Shown one piece after another: positions 1 to 17,139 of a DNA stretch of 64,000 nucleotides (position 1 is the first letter of the stretch; every line of letters starts with the position of its first letter). Under the pieces are notes generated by a model. That model was not told the origin of the DNA and did no database searches. It saw nothing but the letters and a program-made list of their open reading frames with translations. Location: the NCBI GenBank assembly GCA_964017065.1, contig OZ024790.1, forward strand, positions 8,756,182 through 8,820,181, written 5' to 3'. Both the position numbers and the translations under genes were made by a program. This stretch comes from Haliclona indistincta (lineage: Eukaryota; Porifera; Demospongiae; Haplosclerida; Chalinidae).

Positions 1-723
1 ATTTGTAGGCATGTCCGTGTTTACTTAGAGAGAGCTATGACAACAAATGTTGCAGGCTAGCTGTGGGCATTTCAAACAGGCGGAGAAGAATGAGTGTAGC
101 CTTGGAATAGCTAGCTCAAACAGCCAGTAATATATACAGCTTGAGTTGAATTAACAAGCAGCTGTCGTGTAATTCTACACGGGCTCGGTTGATAATAATA
201 CTGTCATAAAATTATTATTATGCTAAGCTCCTAGGTATGCAGCGCATTCTTGAACAGTGAATTCAATTTCTATAATACATTACTGTTGCGTGCAACCACA
301 AAACTGCTTTGCTGGGGAAATTTTATAATATTCACGACTGCCTTGGTTTGCATTTCTACAAGTATATTGTACAGCCAGCTACATCACTCACCGCCTTGCA
401 TTGATCTGACACAGCTGCAGCAATTAGCCTGTCAAGTGCGTCTCATTAGAACAGATTGTCCCGGATACAGCCACTCGACAGGAGCTCTCCATAGTCGACA
501 CCCACCTCGTGGATTAGCGAGCGGACAACATGCGCTTCCGTCTGCCTGCCTGCGCTAGTGGCGATTAAGTCAACAGCTGGCTTGCATGCAGTTTTATATT
601 TCTAAGAGCTGACCACGCCCAAAATTAATTGCATTTTCAGGGATAATAATTTACATCTAAATTCTAATTAATGTCCAGTAATTTGAATTCGAAATTTGAA
701 ATTCACTCTCTCTCTGTTCTACA
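1..723. other. Upstream part of PKA gene, no exon resolved
   Basis: No convincing exon was found here. The first recognisable PKA exon starts at 724, directly after a polypyrimidine tract and CAG, so the N-terminal exon (usually about 40 residues) must lie in this stretch or left of the window. The open frame at 250-558 shows no similarity to a known family that I can see and is probably chance. Confidence 0.5.
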
Positions 724-4719
<3,996 letters not shown>

Positions 4720-5641
4720 ACCCCAACAAGCATCACGTGATCTCAATAACGCACAGAATAATCTCTCAGCTATCATTTATCAGTTACTTACAAACTCGAG
4801 TCAGTGTAAAAAGTTAAACGCTCGTAAAGAGCGTCAGCGTCTATGATAATACTAATTTATGCATGTTCAGGTAGGCGGCAATCTTTTTTTTAACATAATT
4901 TTCTTTATTTTACCCAAAAGTGTTCAGTTCAAGTTTATTTTGTTTTTTTTTGCTGTTGTTGTAGAGAACCGTCATTTTTGTGTTTAGTTCATTGATTGAT
5001 TAATATTAGGATCTTCAGAATAAATTAATAATGTGACTTAAACAGTTTGTTGGATATGAAATAAACAAGAAAACTAGAGCGCTCTAAGATAAAAATTTAC
5101 TTTGTCCGGCATAATATATTATGTTCGGCACAACAGTTGAGCTGAATGGATCATTTTCTATCGTATTTCTGCATCTATTCTTTTTCTCTGATTCTGTAAA
5201 GGGACATAAACACAAGTGAAGATTCGTATAGTCTAGCACAAAAAAGGTCAAGATTATTTTTACAGACTCTTAAAGTCTGTTGCACTAATAATTATGGGCG
5301 GAGGACCTACAGACCAAAATTGCTATATCAGCAACAAACTAGACTAGACAGGAGCGCGGTAAGAAGCTCACTCTCATTATGCGCTCCTGGACTAGACTGT
5401 ACTGCATTTCAACCAGCAATCTTTTACCGAGGTATGCACTAAGTGTGATTGCTCATGCTGTATGGACAATAAAACACTCCACTCCAACCATACTTCACTA
5501 ATTCTTACAGCATAGACGAAACATCAGGCTTTACAACTGACAACAAAATTAATGCTTTGTTGATCCTATTCTTGCAACAGTTTTAAGAAGCGTTAAACAC
5601 AATAAGCAAAAAACCAACATTGACATTCTCTGTGGACTTAC
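4720..5641. other. Intergenic: PKA 3' UTR and spacer
   Basis: After the PKA stop the sequence is AT-rich, with AATAAA-like signals at about 5021 and 5060. No gene, RNA or clear repeat was recognised up to the last confident exon of the first Mpv17-like gene. The missing terminal exon of that gene probably lies here. Confidence 0.5.
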
Positions 5642-6956
5642 CTTGTGTTGTAAATATGATAGAAACACTGACCAGCAGAGGAATACTATATTATTGAAGA
5701 TGACTCGAAAAGCAAAAGGTATGTAGTAAAAATTGATGACCTGTATGTAAAATTTGAGATCTGAAGCAATAAATACGTGGGAAGCTAACTAGCTAGGAAG
5801 GCAGTGATGAGTACATGTATAATTGGTCACTTTACAGTTATGGCTGTGAGAGAATGAGTGAGTGAGTGAGTGAGTGAGTGAGTGAGTGAGAGAATGAGTG
5901 AGTGAGTTGGTGAGAGAACGAGTGAGTGAGTTGGTGAGAGAACGAGTGAGTGAGTGAGTGAGCAAGTGAGTAGGTGAGTGTGATGTACTCACTAACTAAA
6001 ATACGTTTTCAGATATTTTTTACGTCCTTACCTGGGCTGCCGGCCATACTAGTAGATCCATCTGAGAGACAAGAAAGAATTCAGCTTATTTGTACCCAAC
6101 AAAAAACATTGCTGCCAGACGCTCACAGCACATCAACTGGGTTACCTTGAATGCCGGCCAAAACAGATCCGACATTCTTGAAATAGATTCCTTCCAACTG
6201 CGACCCTCTAATTTGTTCATACCTGCATGGGACCACAAAAATTTCAAATTTTAGTTTAGCATGGCTTGACCCATCACTGGATAGTCGTGTCACTAGCATA
6301 CTCGAACTACGTGTGCTTGGTTAATAATCTAGCTAGCTGTGTGATCTGTGTCTCGCGTAACTTGCTAGGCCCACAGCTGTCTGTTGTACATAAGTGTTTT
6401 CTTGAGCTTTCTGCTCAGTTCACACATGAGACTCTTCCTACCAGATGTGACGGGAAGCAATAATGCAAGCAATGTCTGGTACTGCACGGACTTCTTGCTG
6501 GACATAGTGATCGCATGTGGTTGTTTGTTTCAGTCACAATCTGTGATATATCTGAAGTAGTGTCACATGACCAGTGTGAGATAAGACAAGCCACACCTGA
6601 CCAACCTAGCCCTATGATAATTACTTCCAGTTACTTTTACCTGTGAAAAATATGCCGATTGAAGATGTTCCAATAACCAGCTCGCCTAGCACCACCTTAA
6701 TGGCGATCATCTTGGGTGTTTTCAGAGGTAGCCTCTTCTCCAACACCTGGAACCAATAGTGATCAATCGGTCCCTGAACTAGACCCATGATCGCCATTCG
6801 TTTGGTTCTCTCCCAGTTGTGCTGCTGGTCGGTCCGCTCGAAGACTTTCTGTTGTATGCAGTCTCCCATACCGTACAGGAAGGCAGTGGCGACTGTGTTT
6901 GTAGCTAGAAGATAGCGCGAGAATACTTTGTGAAACAGGGCGGCTCGCCAAGCCAT
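5642..6956 (-). CDS. Mpv17/PMP22 family membrane protein, copy 1
   Basis: A small four-helix protein of the Mpv17/PMP22/MPV17L2 family, found in mitochondrial inner or peroxisomal membranes. Minus-strand exons: 6641-6956, 6146-6222, 6032-6061 and 5642-5740. The first codes for MAWRAALFHKVFSRYLLATN and a GPIDHYWF motif. The second codes for GMNKLEGRSW and DLFWPAFK. A 30-bp exon gives MDLLVWPAAQ. The fourth gives VINFYYIP and ends VFLSYLQHK. These are the standard family landmarks in order. The start at 6956 is chosen because the paralogue starts at the same codon. The final short exon is not identified; a CAG followed by Leu-stop near 5560 is one possibility. Confidence 0.88.
5847..5982 (+). 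repeat. TGAG tetranucleotide minisatellite
   Basis: GAGTGAGTGAGT arrays, interrupted by GAGAACGAGT and GAGTTGGT, lie inside the third intron of the first Mpv17-like gene. A shorter TGAG run is in the equivalent intron of copy 2 near 7766-7782. Confidence 0.9.
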
Positions 6957-7523
6957 CTCGGATGCCTTGCACACGTGGGGGGCGGGATGGACCAATAATA
7001 ATGAGAAACGGAAATGCATAGGAGTAATAATAAATAAATTATTCATTATGAGTGTGAAATTGAATAATAATCTCGCTTCTGTACATTATAATAATAACTA
7101 TAATATATTATTATTCCTATATGGCTGCATGACTAAGTTTCTGGCGCTATGCCTTTTCTCTGATTCTGCAAAGGAACAGAAAGTGATAGGTTTTCAAAAC
7201 AAAGAATAAATTTATAACCGTGACAAGCAGGTTCGAAATTTAGTTAGGATGTATACATTTCACATGCAACAAACGTAAATATATACCCATTCATGCGAAA
7301 CACTATAGCTTTCCGATAATGAACAGACAGCTAGGGAGTGTTGCAAAGCTTTTTCGCATTGATTCAGTCTAGTCACAAGTTCTTATCAAAGCTGTCTTCT
7401 TCGCTGCCTGTAATCTCAAGAAGGAGGAAAATCGTACCCTCAAACATCACCCAAGTTTCTTGCATAGTTCGACATTCACAAAAGCATGACATACTAATTC
7501 AACTGCGTTCTCTGTGGACGTAC

Positions 7524-8394
7524 CTTGTGTTGTAAATATGATAGAAACACTGACCAACACAGGAATACTATATTATTGAAGATGACTCGAAAAGCAAGAG
7601 GTATGTAGTAAAAATTGATGACCTGTATATGTAAAAAATCAAGCAATATAGTATGAATGGTAAAAAAATCAATCTGCTAAGAAGGAAGCCAACATTCACT
7701 GAATACATGTAGGTGGTTGAAATGTGTATAATTGGGCACAATGCGTTTACTGATGCTATGGTCGTGTGAGTGAGTGAGTGAGCAAATGAAAAAAATTAAG
7801 CAGAATTTACTTTACAGACAGTTTTTACCTGAACTGCTGGCCATACTAGTAGATCCATCTGAAAGACAAGAAAGAAACTGAATTCAGCTTATTTGTACAC
7901 AACAAAACCATCGCTGCCAAACGCTCACAGTATGTCAACTGGTGTTACCTTGAATGCCGGCCAAAACAGATCCGACATTCTTGAAATAGATTCCCTCCAA
8001 CTGCGGCCCTCTAATTTGTTCATACCTGAGATCAAAAAATTGAAAAATAAACAAAATACATCCACTCATTGTCATTGTCACCTGTGAAGAATGCACTGAT
8101 TGTAAAAGTTCCAATGATTAGCTCGTCCAGAGCCACCTTAATGGCGATCATTTTGGGTGTTTTCAGAGGTAGTTTCCTCTCCAACAGCTGGTACCAGTAG
8201 TGATCCAGCGGTCCCAGGACGAAGCCCATGATCGCCATCCGCTTGGTTCTTTCCCAGTCGTGCGGGTGCGTCTGCTCGAAGAATCTCTGCTGAATGCAGT
8301 CGCCAAGTCCATCCAGGAAGGCGCTGGTGACAGTGTTGGTAGCGAGGAGATATCGCGAGAACACTTTGTGGAAGAGTGGCGCTCGCCAAGCCAT
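7524..8394 (-). CDS. Mpv17/PMP22 family membrane protein, copy 2
   Basis: Closest relative of the minus-strand gene at 5642-6956. Exons: 8082-8394, 7949-8025, 7829-7858 (30 bp) and 7524-7622; the last three match copy 1 in length exactly. It codes for MAWRAPLFHKVFSRYLLATN, GPLDHYWYQLLERKLPLKTP, GMNKLEGRSWRESISR, MDLLVWPAVQ and VINFYYIPLAFRV. A possible last exon near 7371-7409 would add about 13 residues after an ATTACAG acceptor, but this is weak. Its start is 141 bp from that of the divergent plus-strand paralogue, suggesting a shared promoter. Large parts of the introns also align with copy 1, so the duplication is fairly recent. Confidence 0.88.
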
Positions 8395-8535
8395 CTGATC
8401 ACACGCTTATGACACGTGGGTATGCAAACAGCGGGGGCTGATCCAAAAGGCGGAAATGTGAAACGGAAATGCATGTGGTTATAACTTGTACACATTGCTG
8501 ATAATCCGCCATGCTCGAAGTAGAACCTGAGAGAG

Positions 8536-9456
8536 ATGCTCCAAGCACTGCAAATTAGAGTAACGCGACTGTACGTACAGAGAATGCAGCGGTTTCGTCG
8601 ACTGCAGAAGCTGTTCTCGGCAAACCTGTTGCTGGTCAACACTGGGACGTGCTGCGGTTTGTATATGCTGGGTGACCTGTGCCAGCAACGATTAGAGAGA
8701 AAAGAGCGCATTGACTGGATGCGCACCGGTAGGATGGCTGTCCTGGGCTTCTGTCTCGGACCGGTCAATCACTACTGGTATCGTGTGCTGGACGGGTTTC
8801 TCCCCGGGTCAACTGGTCGTGTGGTAGCACAGAAGGTGCTCTTGGATCAGACTGTGATGGCTCCGTTATGCTGTAGTCTGTTCTACATAGGTAAGGTGCA
8901 AATTAAGCTTTTAGCACACTGAGTGCGTTGATATGAGTAAACTCGCGTGCAGGTATGACGACACTCGAAGGAGGGTCTAGACAAGACGTCCTTGCAGAAC
9001 TGAGAGCGAAATTCTGGCCCACGTACAAGGTATTGTATACCAGCTGAGTCTAAATTTATTAATTTTTCCTCCCACTCAGATGGACTGGCAGATTTGGCCG
9101 GTTGCTCAAGCCATAAACTTCTTCATTGTTCCTCCTGCATTACGAGTTACCTATGTCAACATTGTCACCTTCGGTTGGACGGTGTATCTATCATACATGA
9201 AACACAGAGTAAGTTGACATTAGAGGACATTCTTTAGAGCTGTGTAATTCCGCTAACAAATTCATGTGATGTTTTACTTGGTGATGAGAGTTTACACAGC
9301 TATTGTACAATGAAATTCCAATCCTGCAACGTCTAGACTATTACACATACTCCTATTCTGCAGTTATTAGAGCAAGAAAAACGATTGCAGCAGCTAGCAG
9401 AAGGAGACAATCTAACAAAGCAACAAGCAGATTCACCAACAAAATGTTCTTCATGA
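8536..9456 (+). CDS. Mpv17/PMP22 family membrane protein, copy 3 (divergent)
   Basis: Third family member, complete in four exons: 8536-8890, 8953-9029, 9080-9208 and 9364-9456. The protein has LLLVNTGTCCGLYMLGD, GPVNHYWYRVLDGFLPG, LFYIGMTTLEGG, FWPTYKMDWQIWPVAQAINF and YLSYMKHR, then a polar tail LLEQEKRLQQLAEGDNLTKQ. MPV17L2 is the nearest human type I can suggest. Its third exon covers in one piece what copies 1 and 2 split into a 30-bp exon and a 99-bp exon. An AATAAA-like signal lies about 70 bp past the stop. It diverges strongly from the minus-strand pair. Confidence 0.9.
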
Positions 9457-10626
9457 CCCCTCTTCCATGGATCCAGACAGATATTTATCCATATCGACAA
9501 GACCCAGAAAGTTTGGTTTGTATCAATAAATTATGAGTGCGCTGGTCAGACTTTCTCCTTCGAAAAACTAGAACTTAATACCATGCTGTTTCTCAGTAAA
9601 ATGAATTGTATGTATTCTTTGTGTAACTAATAAAAGACGATATCTGTAAAATATGTAGATCACGGACGTAGAATCTCACTATGTGGAAACGAAATATCTT
9701 ATAATTGTCACAATTATAATTAAGATGTGGTACCAATAGAAGCTATGGAAATCCCCAGCTGCAAGGCATCGGGTCAACCATTCCATTGAAAATGGTTTAA
9801 TGGATGACCTTCATGACAGCCAAGGTGTTTCAAAATAGCACTGTTCATTATGTAATAGAACTGTTGTTAAAAATAGACGAGATTGCAGTGAGAAGGAGCG
9901 TTGACAGAACTACCACAACTTTTCCAGATCGGGCACAATGTCCTAAAGTTGAGAAAGAAAGAAGAATTTTGTCAATAAATTATGCTAAAACCTAGTGTTG
10001 AGCCCAGGCGCTAGAAAGGGGTGGTCACAAGCAAAGCTATGTGTCTACTGTAGCTAATTCTGTTCTTGGAACTACTGGTGCTGGCTGACATATACTGTCT
10101 AGCAAGCAAGCTACCTACCGCTTTTCCAGGAACACTGTTATACCGGCTTCCTACATAGGGCTGTAATGACAGCCCAGTACGCCCACCATGCTGGGATTGT
10201 TGATACTCTTATCACAACAGGAAACAGCACTCATAGTGTAATGTATCACAAATTGTATGATAATTGATTCAACCAGTGGAGCATGAACCACTATTAGTGC
10301 TATCAACAAGTCCCCTACATACCAGGCATTAGAGATTCCCTAGTGAACATAATGAGGTCAGACTTTGCTTTGCAATTTTGTTCAGAGAATACAATTACAC
10401 TTAGACATTTTTGTGATGATTTGGGACTACTGGTAATAAGGAAAGGCATGGAAACCAAGGTTACGCTGACGGATGTGGTAATTTTTCATATTCAGTTGAC
10501 TGGTTACTCTCAATACACAACAGGACATATACGAGACTATTCCCTAGATATCACTAGAATAGAATGCCGGTGTTTGCGTACTACGCTGAATGCTGCAATG
10601 TTGCTTGTTTCAAATAATTATAGGAA
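9457..10626. other. Intergenic and 3' UTR of two convergent genes
   Basis: This stretch separates the plus-strand Mpv17-like gene from the minus-strand GPX fusion. AATAAA-type signals occur near 9526 and 9628. A perfect 6-bp stem hairpin is at 10158-10175. The minus-strand 3' UTR of the GPX fusion must lie here, so any SECIS element should too. I could not recognise a convincing one by eye. No other gene is supported. Confidence 0.5.
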
Positions 10627-12160
10627 TTAGTGTATGTAGGCATTGACCAGTGGTTGAGTGGTTGGTGAGTATCTGTGCACTGGAACACCGTTTTGATCAC
10701 AGACAAACTGCAATGAACAGGAAAGAGAATGTGAAGGAGAGAGAGAGAGAGAGGGAGAGAGAGAGAGAGAGAGGGAGGGAGAGAGGGAGGGAGGGAGAGG
10801 GGAAGGAAGAGAGGGAGGGAGGGAGGGAGAGGGGGAAAGGAGGGAGGGAAGGGGGAGGAGGGAAGGGAGGGAGAGAGGAGGGAGGGAAGAGGGAGGAGGG
10901 AGAGAAAGAGAGAGAGAGAGGGAGAGAGAGTGAGGATCAAAAAGAGCCAGAGACATAAGTCAGAGAAGATAGAGAATTGGTTAAGCATTACCTTTGCATA
11001 GTTCCATTTGATGAAACTGAAAAAAATTAAAAAAAGAGGAACTCAATCACAAGTCAATTGTTTGTGTGTTAACAAAGTGTAGATAGACACTATTGAAGGT
11101 GTTTTAAAATCCATATGCTCTCAATAATGGATAGTAATTAACATCTTTTGTCAACAGCTGAAAGAGTTAATTATTCTGAGATGAAGAAAGAAATGCTTTT
11201 CTGGCAATACTACACCCTGGGCATTGTACAGGCGTATCATCGTGCAAAGCGTACGGAGAAGAAACATGAAAATAGCTTTTGATAAATAATAGAGAGGTAA
11301 AAGTTCTTAATTCTAAAGCGTGTGATTTTACAGTTTTCGTTTCTTTGTGATCGTTATTCATCGTGCACGACATTGATGCATCGCGCACGATGTTGCTCTA
11401 ATACAACACCTGGTGCCAGGCCTCCTCAGTTTTGTTAAAAAGCTCGAGAAGGGAAAGCACCCTCCTTGATCTGCACAGACTTAACTTCACATAAATAGTT
11501 TTTAAGCTCCAAAGCAGTATACAACAGGTGGTAGTGGTGTAGCAGCCATAATTATTTATCCATTCCTCTACTACAAACAATTAATTTTGTACTCACTTTC
11601 CCAGACTCCCTTTGAGCTTGCTCTTGAGGTATTTGTAAAGAGGGTGAGCGCTGCTACCGTTTACGTCTATCTTACTGAACAAGTCGAACTCCGCCCCATA
11701 CCGTGCCGCATACTGCTTGATCTCTTCGCTGGTCCCGGGCTCCTGTAGAAAACACACGAAAAGTAACATTATTGTCAGGTATATTTTAATTGTCATTCTA
11801 CGAATCAGAAAGTGACTGTTTTAATAAAAATTAATTGTAGCGTTGGCAGCAGCAAATGGCTGCTCTTGCTGGTATATCGCGGGCATTGAAAGTTTCATAC
11901 GTGCTATCGAAAAACGACATGAACAAGTTGGCGCTCAGGCAAGGTTTTATTTAGGGGGCGGGCGCTCGCCCCCTTGAACTATTCTTGCCCTCTCTTGAGT
12001 CATACAATACCAGTATAGGTCTTAGCGTCTCTAACTATCTCGCCCCCCACGATGCATGGTTTGCCCTCCTTCCAACAGTTTTAAATGAAGCCCTGCACGC
12101 AGCTAAGACATAGGCATCCCGCTTCACGAAGCTTGAATACTGCAAGCGTGAAACATTTCT

Positions 12161-12194
<34 letters not shown>

Positions 12195-15100
12195 CGATTC
12201 ACCCAACACATGACTGATACGTATGAAACAATGTCGGCCAAGTTGCCATACTGTCTACAAATCTACAAATCGATACAATCAATGAAATGTGCTTTATGCT
12301 CTTTCAACTACCTGTTTTCCAAACTGGTTACACGGGAAAGCCAGTATCCGAAGACCGCGGGACTCAGCGTACAGGTTGTGCAGCTGCGTCAGTTGGGTGT
12401 AGTTCTTCTCAGCCAGACCTCAGAAACTAGCCACGTTCACTATGAGAGTCACATGACCACTGCAGCAAGAGAGCATAGAGAAAAGTGTATCAAGACATAC
12501 ACACACATTCAAATTATTAAAATTTAAAGTACCGTAATTTGTTTCAAGCATAAAAATGACTCATAACATTACACTACATGTAAGTAAGCAAAAAATAAAG
12601 ATAGTTCAAACTCTATGTCAGCCATGAGTTCCAAAAATAGATACAGATTTGCCTCTCTGAATAGCTACTGCCAGCCGCTGGATGATATACAATTTAGATT
12701 TAGGCTCTCCTGTCTGGTTTCTTATCTGCCTTCCTAGATCCTTAATAAACTGCAAAGTACCGTAATTGTCTAATTTTTCCCGTCGCTATATTTTCACTGA
12801 CAGCTTGTGCTTATTATATTGAGTCACGTTTAATTTGAAATCAAGGATAAGCAACGAAATACAGTAACACCGTATAGCAGGTAATTTTGGAGGGTCAAAT
12901 TTTTGGCGAATGACCCAGATTGTGCGTTTTGGCGAATTAAATTTTGGCGCCCAACACCTAAGTCACATAATTATTACTACAACAGATCTTGGCGAATTTA
13001 TTTAGTAATAAGTGAATTAGTAGTAAGTAATAGAGATTTAAAAAGTAATAAGTAACAGAGATTTGAAGCATCGTTGAAGGCTAGGAAGAGCGTAGTGTAG
13101 CTTTTTGAGCAGCGCAATTCACATCCAATTCACTACATGTGAACGCTCGTGGTTTGCATTGAATTCACTTCCAATTCTCATTGGCGGTTTTGGGGATACA
13201 ATGCGCATCAACAGTGGATTCTATGTGAACATGCCTTAAAGTAACTAGGGCTGAAACGAATACTTGTACTATTCGACTACTCGATCGTTTTGACAGTATT
13301 CGAATGCTATTGCAGCTATTCGAATATTCGTTTGAAGTCTTTTAGCAGTTGGGAAACTTGGGCTATTTGTAACCAGTCCACAAATCAAGCCTGAGCCCTG
13401 ACTTTATGTTAATATACAACTTTCAAACATATTTTGTTCTTGCGCACTGGTTGCTAGAGCTAGTTTTATTCCGATAATAGAGTATTCGACTATTCATTCG
13501 TTTTAGCTAGTGACTATTCAAACATAAAATGTGTTATTCGTTTCAGCCCTAATATAAACAATGAGAGAGGATAAGGAAATATAGAGTGCTTTATTTCACC
13601 TGTATTGTCGGAGAGATACTATTTCACCAGAGATGTCGACAGCTTCAAAGTCGAAAATAGACTGTGCAGTTCTTACTTTTTCTTCTTCTTCATCGGCTGA
13701 GGGAAGAATCTCTACACCACTGTTAGCCAGTAATCTGATCCAAGTGAATTGAGTATCACTACTGTCAGCAGCTAGACAGATAGCTAGAGAGGAGGGAGAG
13801 GGGTGAGAGGGTGAGTGAGTGGGTGGGTGGGTGAGTGGGTGGGTGGGTGGGTGAGTGAGTGATTGAGTGTGGTGAGTGAGTAGGTGAGTGGGTGAGTGAG
13901 TGAGAAGTGAGTGAGTGAGTGAGTGAGCGAGTGAGTGATTGAGTGAGTGAGCGAGTGAGTGATTGAGTGAGTGAGTGAGTGAGTGGGTGAGTGAGAAGTG
14001 AGTGAGTGAGTGAGTGAGCGAGTGAGTGATTGAGTGAGTGAGTGAGCGAGTGAGTGATTGAGTGAGTGAGTGAGTGAGTGAGTGGGTGAGTGAGAAGTGA
14101 GTGAGTGAGTGAGCGAGTGAGCGAGTGAGTGATTGAGTGAGTGAGTGAGTGAGCGAGTGAGCGAGTGAGTGATTGATTGAGTGAGTGAGTGAGTGATTGA
14201 GTGAGTGAGTGAGTGAGAGATTGATTGATTGAGTGAGTGAGTGAGTGAGTGAGTGAGTGAGTGAGTGATTGAGTGAGTGAGAGTGAGTGATTGATTGATT
14301 TTTTTTCTAAATGATGCTAGAACAAGAGCATACGGGTGAGTGAGAGAGCGACTGAGTGAGTGAGTGAGTGAGTGAGTACTGCTAGCTACCCTATGCATAC
14401 AGTTTTCACAGACAGCTAAATCATAATGCAAGAGTGAGTGAGTGATGGAGAGTTAGTTGACATACTCTTTTCCTTGTCGCTGTTTATGAACTGCAGCATG
14501 TGCCGACCAGCGCCACGAGGTGACTGGGGCTGTACTGACATGTTCTCTATCGAGAAACAGAACATTGGACTTGAATCCTGAAAAAAAAAACGGCCCTAAA
14601 TATATATTTTTCAAAATAAGTACAAACTCACAAGTTCTGATTTAAACTGATAGAGTACTTTAGCATGACTAGAGAGAGCGAACACGTAGTAGGTCCATCC
14701 AACCAGAGGCTTCTTCCTAGCAAGCAGGCTGATCATGCAGTCCTTTTCGCCTTTCAAATATGCAACGGACGGGCCTTGTAATGCTTGTTCAGGTGGCTCT
14801 GGAATGGAAAAAATTTCATGCTTGAAGATAGAGCGTACATAGCATTATAAATGAAAAATAAACCATGCGTATAGTTGATAGTTATGTAAAATAGTAAACA
14901 CACCGACATCCTAATATCTGTGTTTATTTTTGTGAGATAGCCTATACTAAATCTAGATACATACTGTATAACCGGTAATTTTTGTATGGTTCTAATTTTC
15001 GTAACGGCTCCCAATGACAAAAATTAAATTTTCGAAAAATTTCTTTGTAACGAAAATTTGTGTTGCCATGCCACGTGTACGATGCGCTGCTTGTCGATGG

Positions 15101-17105
15101 TACCGCCACGACTAAGGAAGAGAACCGAAGAGAACATAGGCAAGATATTTTCCGTGGCAGATGCTCTGCAGTCGTGGCGGAACTACCGGTATAGTGTGTC
15201 TGTCTCCGTGTCGGTTCTAACCACAGGCACAGCCACCGCGTAACGGTCTTGAATGTTTCTAGACTTCTGACGGCAGGCAAGTGTTTCTCCAACTATAGAC
15301 ATGATGGCCTCTTACGCAACTAGAAACAGTCTTCATCTCTCTGTCCTCTGTGTGTCGAGCGCGTCAAAATTATATTTTTAATGGCAAATTTAACTTTGGT
15401 GTGATTTAATTTTCGAAAGGCGCAAGCGTTACGAAAATGAAATCCTATCTAAAATTTAATGTACGAAATATTTCGGTGCCGAAAATTACCGGTTATACGG
15501 TAGTCGAAGGTGCAAAATAAATCGCATAATCTCCATCATCATTAATTTTTTTGCATCTTGGGGGGAAATACTACTACATCAGAGTCTAGAATAGCCACAG
15601 GCTAATGTTAAATAGACCCCATGCACTGGTGACAAGCTCCTCATTTTCGATGAGTGACCTGGAAGGGTAAAACCCAAGACCTGACTCGTTTTGTGCAATT
15701 TCAGTGTGGTTTTACACAAATAAAGTGCACACAAATTTAATATTAATAGCAATATACCATCTTGTCTGAATCTGAAGAACAGGTAGCTGTCTTGGAAATT
15801 ATGCCCATCGAGCACATGGTGGATGTAATCAGTGTTGACCAGGAGCTGGCCCAGTAGCACGGCTTGGCTCCGATCCTCGGCTTCACCAGATGAGATGAGC
15901 CAGTCCACCAACTCTGATGCTGTATGCAGAAAGTGTAAAAATTCGAAATTGACACTCATTTTTAAAAGTCAGTTAGAAAATTTATCTATGGAGCAGGAGG
16001 TTAAAACACGGTCAGAAGAAAGAAACAGTGGAAACGCCTTGTCTTGAGAAAGGGCACTACCAAAGGTTTCCTGATTAGAGGGGATCTGCTATATCTAATT
16101 TTTAATCAACAACATAAAAATTGAGATGCTTATTTTGGTCATGGTAAGTCAACAGAATCAAGTGTTGTTTGTGAAAATGTAATAATATAAGACCAAAATG
16201 CACGTAGGTAGGTAGGGATAAAAATAAAATTCATATAAGAACTGTTCAGTTTACAATAAGTAAGGAGGATAGTCAATGAGGAACCCGCCCCTCAGCCACC
16301 ACTAGGGCTGGGTCATTAGTGAATAAACCGGAGAAGTTAGTCTTTGGACGTCTAGATCCTCTCAGACAAGTAATGGTCGAGCGAAGTAGGGAAAAGCACA
16401 GCCTGCATCGTACCAGTCGAATGATTGTGCTATATGGCTTATGTAGCTTGTCAGCGATCAGATCGGCGAGATGCTTGTAGACCACCTGAGCAGTTGGGCC
16501 CATACCTCCCAGGGTGTTAAAAACAAGAGGAGAGAAGCAGCCATTCTCAATTTCTCGTACTCGCTGTTCATATCCGCTGTTCATATCAAGTGTTGTTTTG
16601 AATTTGTTCCAAGTGTGAACAATTAAACAAAACAGTTAACGGCACATTCTTTTAAACTGTAAACTAATAATGTGATAATTTTAGTCACAACCATCCATTT
16701 CACAGGTCCAACAGAAGCAGGAAACCATGCCAGGTAGCAGATACTGAAACTGATTTGAAGGTGCTTCCCAGCACCAAGCAGATTCCACCGCTCCCTACTG
16801 TTATATTTACATACTATAGTACTACCATCACAACAAACACTAGTAGAACTATAACGCGATATGTTTACACAAGCATTGAAATAAAGATAACTGCTTATCT
16901 TATCTTGCAAAAATTAGCCCCTGAGCTGGTCTTTAACAAGTGACATAATGCTAGTTGATTTTAGAAAAGTGTTCTTTGTCTGTTTCACCTGTCCCACTCA
17001 TTCACTTACCAACGAAACAAGCTTGGTATGTTTTCAAGCGATAGGTACGGTCTTTGATCACAAGCCCACCGAGGGATCTGATTTTGTCAGATAACTCAGA
17101 TGCCT

Positions 17106-17139
<34 letters not shown>

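Noticed and set aside
250..558. Open frame of 102 codons upstream of the PKA exons
   Set aside because: No similarity to the PKA N-terminus or any known family and no clear splice donor leading into exon 724.
10158..10175. Perfect GGGCTG...CAGCCC hairpin
   Set aside because: Too short for a SECIS and no other RNA-gene hallmark; probably chance or a transposon remnant.
10500..10560. Possible SECIS on the minus strand with a GTGA core and a downstream TTGA
   Set aside because: Pairing of the intervening helix is poor and the quartet is not the usual ATGA; not called without a structure search.
10343..10630. Plus-strand open frame of 95 codons
   Set aside because: Lies over the 3' UTR of the GPX fusion and has no recognisable motif or splice context.
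11593..11796. GPX piece as a small stand-alone gene
   Set aside because: It is an internal exon (11597-11742) of the ten-exon fusion; the Met-containing upstream part is intron.
12035..12241. Minus-strand 68-codon frame between GPX exons
   Set aside because: Intron sequence with a GA run; phases of the flanking exons join without it.
13784..14431. A 215-codon minus-strand open frame rich in Thr-His-Ser-Leu
   Set aside because: It is the translation of a TGAG minisatellite inside an intron of the GPX fusion gene.
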